A DNA stretch of 33,965 nucleotides, from positions 1-33,965 of the forward strand of contig CAINLR010000047.1 in assembly GCA_903850425.1 (NCBI GenBank). Direction: 5' to 3'. The notes beneath the pieces are model-generated. The model was not told where the DNA came from. It saw nothing but the letters and a program-made list of their open reading frames with translations, and searched no databases. The stretch is from an uncultured Verrucomicrobia subdivision 3 bacterium. GTDB lineage: Bacteria > Verrucomicrobiota > Verrucomicrobiia > Limisphaerales > UBA11358. A program made the position numbers and the translations under genes. Below are positions 1-7,210 of this stretch, in pieces (the stretch's first letter is position 1; each line of letters starts with the position of its first letter).

Positions 1-107
1 CATTCCCTCAATGAAACGATTTTCCATTCCTGCGGTTGAGCCGGGAATTTTACCGGCTTGACGAGTTGGTTGATGGGTTGCGGAGCGGTTGCGGGGCATC
101 CAGTGGA

Positions 108-357
108 GATGAGGTTTTCTGTTGTGTTCATGTTTTGCGTTTTGTTCTGAAGGAGCGGGACTGCTCTCTTCACCCGCCCCGAGAGAGCAGACCCGCTCCT
201 GACAAAACGCACCCGTCTGTGCCTGCGCCGTCGGGCAGCGGAGCATCAGCAACTGAGTGACAGCGGGCGCAAAGATGTTGCGACCGCTGGCGCGATGTTG
301 CGCGGAGCAACCAGAGGCGCGGGTGCAGGCGGGATGAACACAACAGAAGACCTCATC
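108..357. repeat. Nested inverted-repeat element (MITE-like or decayed mobile end)
   Basis: The outer arms at 108-131 and 334-357 are 24-nt inverted copies with one mismatch (core TTCTGTTGTGTTCAT). Nested inside are arms at about 152-169 and 182-199, 18 nt with one mismatch (core CTGCTCTCT). They are flanked by GCGTTTTGT (138-146) and its complement (203-211), so the inner hairpin is longer still. No convincing gene lies inside: a short frame at 36-260 runs straight through the inner palindrome and its translation is low-complexity. The nesting resembles a non-autonomous transposable element or a REP-like cluster just upstream of a toxin-antitoxin operon. Family identity is unknown. The arms are seen directly; the mobile-element reading is inferred. 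Confidence 0.6.
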
Positions 358-435
358 GGCAGATGCCTCATCAACTCTCGCTACGATGGGGATGAAGTTT
401 TTTGCCTAAAAGCTTGAACAATTGGGCTGTTTTCG

Positions 436-477
436 TGTAAGAAATACAGGGCAGTTTATCTTACAGAACCGAACTGC
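436..477 (+). promoter_or_regulatory. Overlapping palindromes upstream of abiE operon (candidate operator)
   Basis: Two interlocked inverted repeats lie directly before the first toxin-antitoxin gene: TGTAAGA (436-442) with TCTTACA (459-465), and GCAGTT (451-456) with AACTGC (472-477). AbiEi antitoxins of known systems repress their own operon by binding inverted repeats in the promoter, so these are the natural candidates. No clean -35/-10 pair or Shine-Dalgarno could be assigned with confidence. The role is inferred from position and family behaviour. Confidence 0.45.
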
Positions 478-485
478 ATTATACC

Positions 486-1088
486 GTGCAAACCATTGAT
501 AAAAGCATTGTTAGCAGAATATACGGCAGCGGCAGGGGTGCGGTGTTCACCCCAACCCAATTCCTTGATTTGGGAGGCCGGCGTGCTGTGGACGTGGTTT
601 TGCATCGTCTGGCCAAGGCCGGGACGATCCGCCGACTGACCCGTGGGCTATACGACTACCCAAAGCAGCATCCCACTTACGGCATGATGTTTCCCAGCCC
701 GCAGGTCGTGGCCAAAGTTCTGGCCGGAAAAGACTCAACACGATTTCAACCGTCGGGAGCTTATGCGGCAAACTTGCTTGGCCTGTCCGACCAAGTGCCG
801 GCAAAAATTGTTTTCCTGACCGATGGGCGGGCGAAGCGGGTAAAAATCGGCCGTTCGGAAATCATCCTCAAACGGACCTCGCCGCGAAACATGGCCACCG
901 CCGGAAGATTGAGCGGATTGGTCATTCAGGCGCTGCGCTACATGGGAAAGAAACATGTGGATGACCGGGCGATTTCCCGGATGAAAAACAAAATGGCGGA
1001 TGCGGATACCAAGTCGTTGTTGAAAGACCTGACCTACGCTCCAGCGTGGATCGGTGACATCATGCGGCGTCTGGCAAAGAAAACCTGA
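486..1088 (+). CDS. AbiEi-type antitoxin/regulator (DUF6088-like), 200 aa
   Basis: This is the probable antitoxin and autorepressor of a type IV (AbiE-type) toxin-antitoxin system. The first ~60 residues look like a winged-helix DNA-binding domain, with a segment (VLHRLAKAGTIRRLTRGLY) typical of the AbiEi/DUF6088 N-terminus. The rest is the basic C-terminal domain of that family. Length is normal for the group. The start is GTG at 486; no better in-frame start exists and the N-terminal residues match the family. It ends 6 nt before the next gene, so the two are co-transcribed in the usual antitoxin-first order. Palindromes at 436-477 would be the autoregulatory site. The family is recognised from memory of its sequence pattern; the antitoxin role is inferred from the partner. 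Confidence 0.82.
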   Translation: MQTIDKSIVSRIYGSGRGAVFTPTQFLDLGGRRAVDVVLHRLAKAGTIRRLTRGLYDYPKQHPTYGMMFPSPQVVAKVLAGKDSTRFQPSGAYAANLLGLSDQVPAKIVFLTDGRAKRVKIGRSEIILKRTSPRNMATAGRLSGLVIQALRYMGKKHVDDRAISRMKNKMADADTKSLLKDLTYAPAWIGDIMRRLAKKT

Positions 1089-1094
1089 ACGAAC

Positions 1095-2117
1095 ATGGAC
1101 GCATTTGCACAATCAAGCGTGGAAGATCGCCGTCTGGCTTTTGAACAGGCCGCGTCGAAACGACAATTGAGTCCGCAAATTCTTGAAAAGGACTTTTGGG
1201 TTTGCTGGACGCTGAAGCAGTTGTTCACGTTGCCGACCATCGGGGAACATCTCATTTTCAAGGGCGGCACGTCGCTGTCGAAAGTATTCAAAGTCATTGA
1301 GCGGTTCTCCGAGGACATTGACGTTTCGATTGACCGGGGCTTCCTGGGATTCGGCGGCGACAACGAACCGGAGGCTGGTGGCAGCAACAAGGAGAAACAG
1401 CGGCGGATTGATGCGCTGCGGGTTGCCTGCCAGCAGAAGATTGCGAACGAACTGCAACCGGCGCTGGAGGCGGTCATCCGATCCAAGGTGCGCGGCGGTG
1501 AGGCGTGGTCGCTGCGCGCCGATGCCAATGACCCGGACGGCCAAACCTTGCTTTTCGATTATCCTTCGGCGTGGCCTGCGGCTGGAGTCGCGTATGTGCG
1601 TCAAACCGTGAAGATCGAAATGGGCGCGCGGGCGGATCATTGGCCATGTGAGGCGAAGTCTGTCACGCCGTATGTCGCCGAGGAATTTCCCCAGGCGTTT
1701 CGGGAGACCAGTTGCGCCATAAAGGTGCTGTCCGTCGAACGAACTTTTTGGGAGAAGGCAACCATCCTGCACGCGGAATTTCATCGTCCGGCGGACAAGG
1801 CGATGCCCGACCGGTTCTCACGGCACTACTGCGACTTCTACGAACTGATCCACAGGGGAGTCGCAACGGCAGCGACGCAACGGTTGGAGTTGCTGGAGCG
1901 CGTTGCGCAGCACAAAAATTTGTTCTTCAAATCATCCTGGGCCAAATACGGAGAGGCGGCAAAAGGGCAGCTAAAAATTTCCCCACCGGAACATCGCGTC
2001 AATTCGTTGCGCGAAGATTACGCGCGGATGCAGGAAATGTTCTTCGGCGAGCCGCCGGAATTCAACGCCATGATGGCGGCATTGAAAGAGTGGGAAGCGC
2101 AATTTAACCGGGTGTAG
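1095..2117 (+). CDS. AbiEii/AbiGii-type nucleotidyltransferase toxin, 340 aa
   Basis: This is the probable toxin partner. Residues 55-63 read FKGGTSLSK and 72-78 read SEDIDVS. These are the GS-x-K/R-like and D-x-D nucleotidyltransferase motifs that define AbiEii (the two metal-binding acids would be Asp74 and Asp76). A downstream TFWEKATILHAEFHR block and an RHYCDFYEL block are also characteristic. Family members transfer nucleotides and arrest growth, giving phage-abortive infection or plasmid stabilisation. Related MenT enzymes act on tRNA. The length is full and no frame damage is seen, so the module looks functional. Direct repeats begin 13 nt past the stop, placing it at the edge of an integrated element. 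ATG at 1095 is the only sensible start. Confidence 0.88.
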   Translation: MDAFAQSSVEDRRLAFEQAASKRQLSPQILEKDFWVCWTLKQLFTLPTIGEHLIFKGGTSLSKVFKVIERFSEDIDVSIDRGFLGFGGDNEPEAGGSNKEKQRRIDALRVACQQKIANELQPALEAVIRSKVRGGEAWSLRADANDPDGQTLLFDYPSAWPAAGVAYVRQTVKIEMGARADHWPCEAKSVTPYVAEEFPQAFRETSCAIKVLSVERTFWEKATILHAEFHRPADKAMPDRFSRHYCDFYELIHRGVATAATQRLELLERVAQHKNLFFKSSWAKYGEAAKGQLKISPPEHRVNSLREDYARMQEMFFGEPPEFNAMMAALKEWEAQFNRV

Positions 2118-2130
2118 ATCGCTTGATTCA

Positions 2131-2322
2131 GTGCCAGTAAGAGTGCCAGTAAATCTTCGCGAAATGGTCGCCGCTTTAGCTGTTTTTTTCCACGAAGTCC
2201 AAAACTTGCAGCCGGTGGTTGAGAACCCGCCCCAACCAACGCGAAATGCCTGAAAATTGATCAAAAAAGTGCCAGCAAAAGTGCCAGCAAACGGGTGATA
2301 AATGAGTAATTGGCGAGTAATT
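2131..2322. repeat. Paired 12-bp-period direct repeats (candidate integrase arm-type sites)
   Basis: GTGCCAGTAA occurs at 2131-2140 and 2143-2152. A one-base variant, GTGCCAGCAA, occurs at 2269-2278 and 2281-2290. Both pairs have an exact 12-bp period. A further pair GAGTAATT follows at 2304-2311 and 2315-2322. Short directly repeated boxes beside a tRNA 3'-end fragment (2466-2486) are what tyrosine-recombinase or Xis arm sites look like. The repeats are seen; the binding role is inferred. Confidence 0.55.
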
Positions 2323-2421
2323 ATTTGGTGTTGGATGCGTAATTTTCGAGTGCTTGACAAAAGTGCAAACCAGTCTGAATCTAGGGGCGTTCGTCAGTTA
2401 TGAAGCAGTTCGTTTCTGGTA

Positions 2422-2486
2422 GTGCGGTGGTAGTTGCTGAGTAGTAAAAACCTACTCAATTTGTGCGAGTCCCACCACCGGCACCA
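2422..2486 (+). other. tRNA 3'-end fragment with tRNA-like fold: probable attachment-site scar
   Basis: Bases 2466-2486 are the end of a tRNA gene: T-loop remainder CGAGT, T-stem half CCCAC, acceptor strand CACCGGC, then ACCA. A Leu-type acceptor would fit, but identity is uncertain. There is no matching 5' half (GCCGGTG) and no 5' T-stem half (GTGGG), so this is not a tRNA gene. Upstream sequence nevertheless offers GTGCGGTGGT (2422-2431), which can pair with 2474-2484 with one bulge, enclosing a perfect 7-bp hairpin (2438-2444 with 2452-2458). Integrases commonly duplicate such 3' ends as att cores. A truncated integrase lies 1.5 kb away at 4018-4212. Confidence 0.6.
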
Positions 2487-3093
2487 ATCTTTAAAACCGC
2501 CAATGAATACAGGGTAGAGCGCGGGTTTTGGAAAGCGGGAAAACCTGAATTTGTGCGCAAACTGTGCGCAAAGAATATTACTGCGCACTATGCTTCAAAC
2601 CTGTTTTGGGCATTATTTTACGCTGGTTTCCACTGCCATTCGATTCCCGGCTGCCATCGTCCCCGCCTCTGTCCATCCGCCTTGGCGCTCCCGGCTCGCT
2701 GGCGGGCAGCGTGGTGATGATGGCGGTCGTGCGTTTCCTCGTTCCCGCCGTCATCACCATCACCAGCAAATCAAAGTGCGGCAAATCAAGTCCAGCGAGC
2801 GCGGTGACGGTAATAAATCCAACTGCGGATCGGATGCAAGCACGAAAAACCCGCCAGCACGACGCCGGCGGCTTGTGCCACGCCAGATTTTGAGAAGTGG
2901 GAACGGGATGCGGCGCGCAGGTGTTACTGGCCGGCTTCCGCAAGCTGCTGTTGCGCGCGTTGCGCGTGCCGGATGTCGCGCGGCGTTTTCTTGTCTGCCC
3001 AGCCTTGTTTCCAGGGCTTACACAGGCCGCACGCGGACGCCTTGCGCGCCTTGATTCGCCGTTGCGCGAGATTCGTTTTCACAGGTTGCTGAT
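2487..3093. other. About 600 bp without a supportable gene
   Basis: Several frames of 60-170 codons are open on both strands here, but they contradict one another. They have Arg/Ala/Pro-rich compositions typical of GC-rich noncoding DNA, lack ribosome-binding sites and match no family I recognise. A TGTGCGCAAA duplication around 2554-2571 is the only local repeat noticed. This is probably decayed island DNA. Confidence 0.5.
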
Positions 3094-3411
3094 TTACGCC
3101 ATTGCCAGTTGCAGCGCGGCGAGCGGTTCCACGTCGCGTTCAATGACGCGCGCCTTTTCGTGCCGGGCCAGCCGCAAATCGTAATCGGCCTGCAAGCCGG
3201 TCCACAGTTCCGCGCTGGTGCCAAAAAATCGCGCCAGCCGCAAGGCGGTGTCCGCCGTGATGCTGCGCTTTTCCAAGACGATTTCATTGATGCGGCGCGG
3301 CGGCACGTTCAACGCCCGCGCCAGCGCGTTTTGCGAAAGACCACGCGGCAGCATGAATTCTTCGCGGAGAATTTCCCCCGGATGAATGGGCGGCAGTTTG
3401 TTCGTTTTCAT
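3094..3411 (-). CDS. higA: HigA-family antitoxin (XRE helix-turn-helix), 105 aa
   Basis: This is the antitoxin of a HigBA (type II) system; it binds and neutralises HigB and represses the operon. The N-terminal PPIHPGEILREEFMLP box followed by LSQNALARALNVPPRRINEIV is the classic VapI/HigA helix-turn-helix, and TADTALRLARFFGTSAELW completes the family core. The start chosen is ATG at 3411 (MKTNKLPP), which leaves a 4-nt gap after higB. A longer reading from 3432 would overlap higB without adding conserved residues. The C-terminal tail after residue ~80 is less conserved. Toxin-first gene order is typical of HigBA. Confidence 0.88.
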   Translation of the reverse strand: MKTNKLPPIHPGEILREEFMLPRGLSQNALARALNVPPRRINEIVLEKRSITADTALRLARFFGTSAELWTGLQADYDLRLARHEKARVIERDVEPLAALQLAMA

Positions 3412-3415
3412 ATTT

Positions 3416-3697
3416 TTAATGGTAGTCCACAATTTCCACGTCCAGCGCAGCTTCGCCCTGCCAGCGGAAGCAAATCCGCCATTGATCGTTCACGCGGATG
3501 CTGTGCTGGCCTTTGCGGTTGTCTTTCAAGGCTTCCAAGTGGTTGCCGGAGGGCACGCGCAAATCATTCAGGCTGCGCGCCTGATGCAACACCAGCAATT
3601 TCCGCCGCGCCACGCGCTGAATCTGCGCCGGCAACCGGCGGGAAGATTCATCGTTGAACAGCTTTTCCGTTTCGCGGCAGGCAAAGCTGCGTATCAT
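3416..3697 (-). CDS. higB: HigB-family toxin (RelE/ParE fold mRNA interferase), 93 aa
   Basis: The start MIRSFACRETEKLF and the blocks LPAQIQRVARRKLLVLHQA, RSLNDLRVPSGNHLEALK and INDQWRICFRW-like (VNDQWRICFRW) are those of HigB (plasmid maintenance killer) proteins. These cut mRNA on translating ribosomes. Length (93 aa) is standard and the basic residues of the RNase surface are retained. ATG at 3697 matches the family N-terminus. A strong sigma70-like promoter with a palindrome lies immediately upstream (3706-3734). The pair sits inside the same integration scar as the AbiE module. Confidence 0.87.
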   Translation of the reverse strand: MIRSFACRETEKLFNDESSRRLPAQIQRVARRKLLVLHQARSLNDLRVPSGNHLEALKDNRKGQHSIRVNDQWRICFRWQGEAALDVEIVDYH

Positions 3698-3705
3698 GTG
3701 CCAAG

Positions 3706-3734
3706 ACCATAACGCCGGGCGTCATGGCTGTCAA
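3706..3734 (-). promoter_or_regulatory. higBA promoter with operator-like palindrome in the spacer
   Basis: On the minus strand a perfect -35 TTGACA (3734-3729) is followed by a 17-nt spacer and -10 TATGGT (3711-3706). The palindrome ACGCC-G-GGCGT (3712-3722), extendable to 3709-3725, fills most of the spacer, where bound HigA would block polymerase. The -10 box ends only 8 nt before the higB ATG, so the transcript would be leaderless or nearly so. Confidence 0.6.
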
Positions 3735-4017
3735 CGGCGTTTGATAATGTCCGGCGGGCAAATTTTCCCAGTGCCGTAACCGTTGAGCATGGCGCGGCGT
3801 GATTCGCGCGCGGGTGAAGCGAAAGGCACGCCGGGCGGGACTTTCGCAAACCGGCGATGGCGTGCCGGTGCAAGGCCGTCAGGCCACAGCATGAGCGACG
3901 GCGGACGCGCGCGGCGAAAGACATTCGCCAAAAGAAAACCGTGAATGGTTGCACGCCCGTCTGAATTGAGCGCGGCGCGGCGCAAAGCGCGAACTGAAAT
4001 TTCCCCCGCTGGCGGGC
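3735..4017. other. Noncoding stretch with one long-loop hairpin
   Basis: No gene is supportable. GGCACGCC (3825-3832) is inverted at 3859-3866 (GGCGTGCC). Open frames here are short, antisense to each other and unlike any family known to me. Confidence 0.4.
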
Positions 4018-4212
4018 CTATTTCGTGATGTCCGGCAGTTTGTTGACGGCGGCGCGCTTGGCGATGTCGTCAATTTTGGTGTAGTTGCGGCTGATGCTGG
4101 CGGTTTCATGGCCAACGATGTCCATTGCCACGCTGTCAGACACGCCGGAAGATTTCAATGCGCTGGTGGTGTTGTAGCGCAGGGAGTGGAAACTGACGCG
4201 GCTGGTCGGTCC
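4018..4212 (-). pseudogene. C-terminal fragment of a tyrosine recombinase/integrase
   Basis: The last ~64 codons of a phage-type integrase survive. They contain the H-x-x-R box (HSLR), the G-H box (VGHE) and the catalytic tyrosine (RNYTKID), in the right order and spacing. Everything N-terminal to about 4212, including the first catalytic Arg and the DNA-binding domains, is missing. The frame upstream reads unrelated sequence up to the pyrK 3' end. The fragment ends in a normal TAG/TAA-type stop context at 4018. With the tRNA fragment at 2466-2486 and two toxin-antitoxin loci, it marks an integrated island that lost its recombinase. Confidence 0.8.
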
Positions 4213-4300
4213 GCAGCTCAATTCGGAGCGGGGTAATCTCGGCCGGCACTTGCAGGAAGATCTCGCCCGGCGACCACTTGCGGACGGCTCGGGCGGTATA

Positions 4301-5095
4301 TCATTTGTTCGCTGCCCAAACAATTGCGCGCGAATCAAACACCGGACCTTCGGTGCAGGTGCGCTGATATTCCCAAGTGTCACCGGCTTTCACCGGCGTG
4401 ACGCACGTCAGGCAGGTGCCGACGCCGCAGCACATATGCTCGTCCATCGAAAGTTCGCAGGGCAAATTGAAATCTTCCGCAATTTTGCCAATGGCCTTGA
4501 GCATCGGCGTCGGGCCGCAGGCGAACAATTTCCGGTTTCCGATTTCCGATTTCCGATTTCCGATTTCTTTCAGCAACGGCTGCGTGACCAATCCCTTTTC
4601 GCCGTGGCTACCGTCTTCCGTGGCCACGCGGACTTCCCAGCCGATGGCGGCAAATTCCTTCTCACACAAAATATCCACGCGCCGCCGGCCACCGACGAAC
4701 ACGATGCCCTTTTGCGGTGAGCGTTGCGCGAGCAGGAACATCGCCGCCATACCGTAGCCGCCCGCGATGAGCAGCGGCGTTTCGCCGCCATTTTCCGGCA
4801 CGGTGAAGCCGTGGCCGAGCGGCGCGATGACACTTAATTTCTCGCCCGCCCGCATCCGCGAAAGCACCGCCGTGCCTTTGCCGACGGTTTTGTAGAGGAT
4901 AGAAAAAGTGTCGGTGCCAACTTGGAATATGCTGAATGGCCGGCGGAGCAGCGCGTCTTTCAGCGGCAGTATGCGGACATGCGCGAACTGGCCCGGCTGG
5001 ATGAGCGGCGCGATTTGCGGCGCATGCAGCACGAGCCGGAAATACTGGTCGGTGTCGCGCTCGTTGGCGACGATGGTGACGGTTTGTTCAAGCAT
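4301..5095 (-). CDS. pyrK: Dihydroorotate dehydrogenase electron-transfer subunit-like iron-sulfur flavoprotein, 264 aa
   Basis: This is a ferredoxin-reductase-family protein of the PyrK type, which passes electrons from dihydroorotate dehydrogenase B (PyrD) to NAD. Residues ~1-95 form the FAD domain (LLRRPFSIF near 49-57 is the flavin-binding R-x-x-S-like box). Residues ~105-200 are the NAD-binding domain (LIAGGYGMAAM). The C-terminus has the [2Fe-2S] ligands Cys223-x4-Cys228-x2-Cys231 and Cys247. Residues 177-189 (EIGNRKSEIGNRK) are a repeat-encoded insertion just before the conserved FACGPTPML. It starts 6 nt after shc stops, so the two are likely co-transcribed. PyrD is not in the window. 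Another PyrK-like reductase role cannot be excluded. Confidence 0.85.
   Translation of the reverse strand: MLEQTVTIVANERDTDQYFRLVLHAPQIAPLIQPGQFAHVRILPLKDALLRRPFSIFQVGTDTFSILYKTVGKGTAVLSRMRAGEKLSVIAPLGHGFTVPENGGETPLLIAGGYGMAAMFLLAQRSPQKGIVFVGGRRRVDILCEKEFAAIGWEVRVATEDGSHGEKGLVTQPLLKEIGNRKSEIGNRKLFACGPTPMLKAIGKIAEDFNLPCELSMDEHMCCGVGTCLTCVTPVKAGDTWEYQRTCTEGPVFDSRAIVWAANK
4529..4567. repeat. Heptamer minisatellite inside pyrK
   Basis: Five tandem copies of a 7-bp unit (TTTCCGA, the first copy TTTCCGG) run from 4529 to 4563, with a partial sixth. Three units make 21 bp, so the coding effect is an in-frame 7-residue period (EIGNRKS). The insertion does not break the reading frame and falls in a loop before the conserved FACGP motif. 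Confidence 0.85.
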
Positions 5096-5101
5096 TGGGA
5101 A

Positions 5102-7102
5102 TTAAGTGGTCCCGCCGTTCTTCTTGGCGGCGGCGCGTTCGGAGATTTGTTTGTAAGTCGCCAATGCCAGCAAGGGCCAGGCGTTGCGATAGATGTCGTA
5201 TTTCAAATAAAACACCTTTGGAAAACCGGTGCCGGTGGTTTCGTGTTCCGTCCACGAACCGTCGGCGTTTTGCATCTGGGTGAGATATTCGAGGCCGCGT
5301 TTGAGCGCGGGGTTCGCGGGATCATCAAACGCGCACAAGCCCATCACCGCCCAAGCGGTTTGCGAGGCGGTGCTCGGTCCCTGGCCTTTGAAAACCGGGT
5401 CGTCGTAGGTGTTGCAGCGTTCGCCCCAGCCGCCGTCCTCGTGCTGGACGCTTTCGAGCCACGCGCGGCCACGTTGCAACCATTCTTCCTGCATGTTGAG
5501 GTTGAGCGCCCGCATCCCGCGCAGCACCTGCCAGGTTCCGTAAATATAATTCACCCCCCAGCGGCCATACCACGAGCCGTCGCTTTCTTGCTGCGCTTTG
5601 ACGTAATCCAGCGCGTCCTTCACTTGATGGTGACTCAAGCTCCAGCCCTCGTAACCGAGCAATTCCAAAATGCGCGCGGTGATGTCGGCGCACTCGGGAT
5701 CGAGCATGGCGTTGTGATCGGCGAACGGCACTTTTTCCAAAATATTCTTCGTGCAATCCTTGTCGAACGCCGCCCAGCCGCCGTCTTTGCACTGGAAGGT
5801 CAGCATCCATTTCAGGCCGCGCTTGAAGCATTCATCGCGTTTCTGTGGATTGTCCGTGGGCACTTTCCGCAATGCGAGCAACACCATCGCCGTGTCGTCC
5901 ACATCAGGATTCCATTTATTCGCATATTCAAAAACCCAGCCGCTGGGTTCCACATCCACGGGGTTTTTGTGATGCCAGTCGCCGCGAAAACGAATTTCCT
6001 TGTCCATCAGCCACGCGGCGGATTTCTTCACCGCCGGATGATCTTCGGGAATGCCGGATTCGCGCAGGCACATGGTGACGATGGCCGTGTCCCAGACCGG
6101 CGAGAAACACGGCTCGATGCGCACGCTGTCGGCGGTTTCGTGCTCCAGCTTCTTTAGCTCGCGTTCCTCGCGCTGAAGAATCGGATGGTCACTTTTGTAG
6201 CCCAGCGCTTTGAGCGCGATGACTGAATTCAGCATCGCGGGAAAGATCGCCGCCAGCCCGTCGCTGCCTTCAAAGCGTTCGAGCATCCACTGTTCACATT
6301 TGCGCAAGGCCCGTTGGCGAAAGGGATGAATACTGTGCTCGGCGAACCATTCGGCGAGTTTGTGCAAACGGTCGAGCCACAGGAAAAAGTTGCGCAGTGA
6401 AATCCGCTCCGGGTCGGGCGCGAGCGCAAGGTCACGCTCATGGATGCCATCGGGGTAAAGTTCGTCGAGATTGACCGACACCGGGCGCGTGGGTTTGAAA
6501 TGATTAATGATCGCGAGTGGCACAATCATGCCGCGCGACCAGTTGCTCATGTCCCAGAAGTTCACATGAAACCACTTGCCGATGAGCAGCACCTCGCACG
6601 GAATCGTCGGGACATGCTCCCAGGGAAACAAGCCGATGAGCGCCAAATACAATTTAGAAAAGGTGTTCATGCGCGGCACACCACCGAAATGCAGCGCTAC
6701 CTCGCGCGCCTTGAGCATCCGCGCATCCGTCACCGGCACACCGGCCAGCTTCAAGGCGAGGTAGGCTTTGATGGTGGCGTTTACTTCCGACGGACCACCG
6801 TGATAAATATTCCAGCCGCCGTCCGGCAACTGCATCGAGAAAATATGGTTGACTGCTTTGCGCTGCCATTCCTTGTCCACGTTGCCATCCCAGTGATGAT
6901 ACGCCACCGTGTCCGACACGAGCGTGGAATCCACCATCAGCTCACCCACCCAGTAACCTTCCGGTTTCTGTTCGCGCAACAGGAAATTCTGCGACCGCGT
7001 GAGGGCGGTCTGCAGGCGCTCGGCAAAATTTTCGGGCGCGCGGATTTCCGATCGGGCGGGTCCCGATTTTGCGCGTGAATCACTTTCAATCAACACGCGC
7101 AT
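5102..7102 (-). CDS. shc: Squalene-hopene cyclase, 666 aa
   Basis: The enzyme cyclises squalene to hopene/diplopterol, the hopanoid membrane lipids; it is a monotopic inner-membrane protein. The catalytic D-x-D-D is DVDD at residues 400-403. Several QW repeats are visible (QKPEGYWVGE near 45, QLPDGGWN near 91, QCKDGGWAAFD near 437, QESDGSWYGRWG near 505, QHEDGGWGE near 553, QNADGSW near 611). The C-terminal Y-x-x-Y-P-like region (FYLKYDIYRNAWPLLAL) is also present. Length is normal for the family (~630-720). No hpn genes for squalene synthesis or hopanoid side chains flank it, so precursors must come from elsewhere in the genome. It is followed closely by pyrK. Confidence 0.95.
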   Translation of the reverse strand: MRVLIESDSRAKSGPARSEIRAPENFAERLQTALTRSQNFLLREQKPEGYWVGELMVDSTLVSDTVAYHHWDGNVDKEWQRKAVNHIFSMQLPDGGWNIYHGGPSEVNATIKAYLALKLAGVPVTDARMLKAREVALHFGGVPRMNTFSKLYLALIGLFPWEHVPTIPCEVLLIGKWFHVNFWDMSNWSRGMIVPLAIINHFKPTRPVSVNLDELYPDGIHERDLALAPDPERISLRNFFLWLDRLHKLAEWFAEHSIHPFRQRALRKCEQWMLERFEGSDGLAAIFPAMLNSVIALKALGYKSDHPILQREERELKKLEHETADSVRIEPCFSPVWDTAIVTMCLRESGIPEDHPAVKKSAAWLMDKEIRFRGDWHHKNPVDVEPSGWVFEYANKWNPDVDDTAMVLLALRKVPTDNPQKRDECFKRGLKWMLTFQCKDGGWAAFDKDCTKNILEKVPFADHNAMLDPECADITARILELLGYEGWSLSHHQVKDALDYVKAQQESDGSWYGRWGVNYIYGTWQVLRGMRALNLNMQEEWLQRGRAWLESVQHEDGGWGERCNTYDDPVFKGQGPSTASQTAWAVMGLCAFDDPANPALKRGLEYLTQMQNADGSWTEHETTGTGFPKVFYLKYDIYRNAWPLLALATYKQISERAAAKKNGGTT

Positions 7103-7138
7103 ACTTTGGGGATTTGTGAAAATTCTGTAAAGAATTTA

Positions 7139-7173
7139 GTCGCGCGCCCAACGCTGAATGATATGGGCGCGAC
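7139..7173 (-). terminator. Possible intrinsic terminator between wrbA-like gene and shc
   Basis: Read on the minus strand, GTCGCGCCC (7173-7165) can pair with GGGCGCGCGAC (7149-7139) with a small bulge, followed by TAAATTCTTT. The U-tract is interrupted, so strength is doubtful. It would separate the WrbA/YceI group from shc-pyrK. Confidence 0.35.
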
Positions 7174-7210
7174 GCCCCTTGCCAGCGCCGCGCCCCGGAG
7201 ATTGCCGTGA

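Noticed and set aside
1-27. Possible minus-strand gene start (MENRFIEGM) running off the left edge
   Set aside because: Only nine codons are visible and upstream spacing of the AGGA is too short to support it.
36-260. 74-codon plus-strand frame
   Set aside because: It reads through the inner palindrome of the nested repeat, has low-complexity composition and matches no family.
2131-2290. CRISPR-like array
   Set aside because: Only four short boxes in two pairs, without uniform spacers; better explained as protein-binding repeats.
2578-2943. 121-codon minus-strand frame in the island
   Set aside because: Composition is repetitive and conflicts with overlapping frames; no domain recognised.
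4922-6157. 411-codon plus-strand open frame
   Set aside because: Antisense shadow of squalene-hopene cyclase and pyrK, caused by GC-biased third codon positions.
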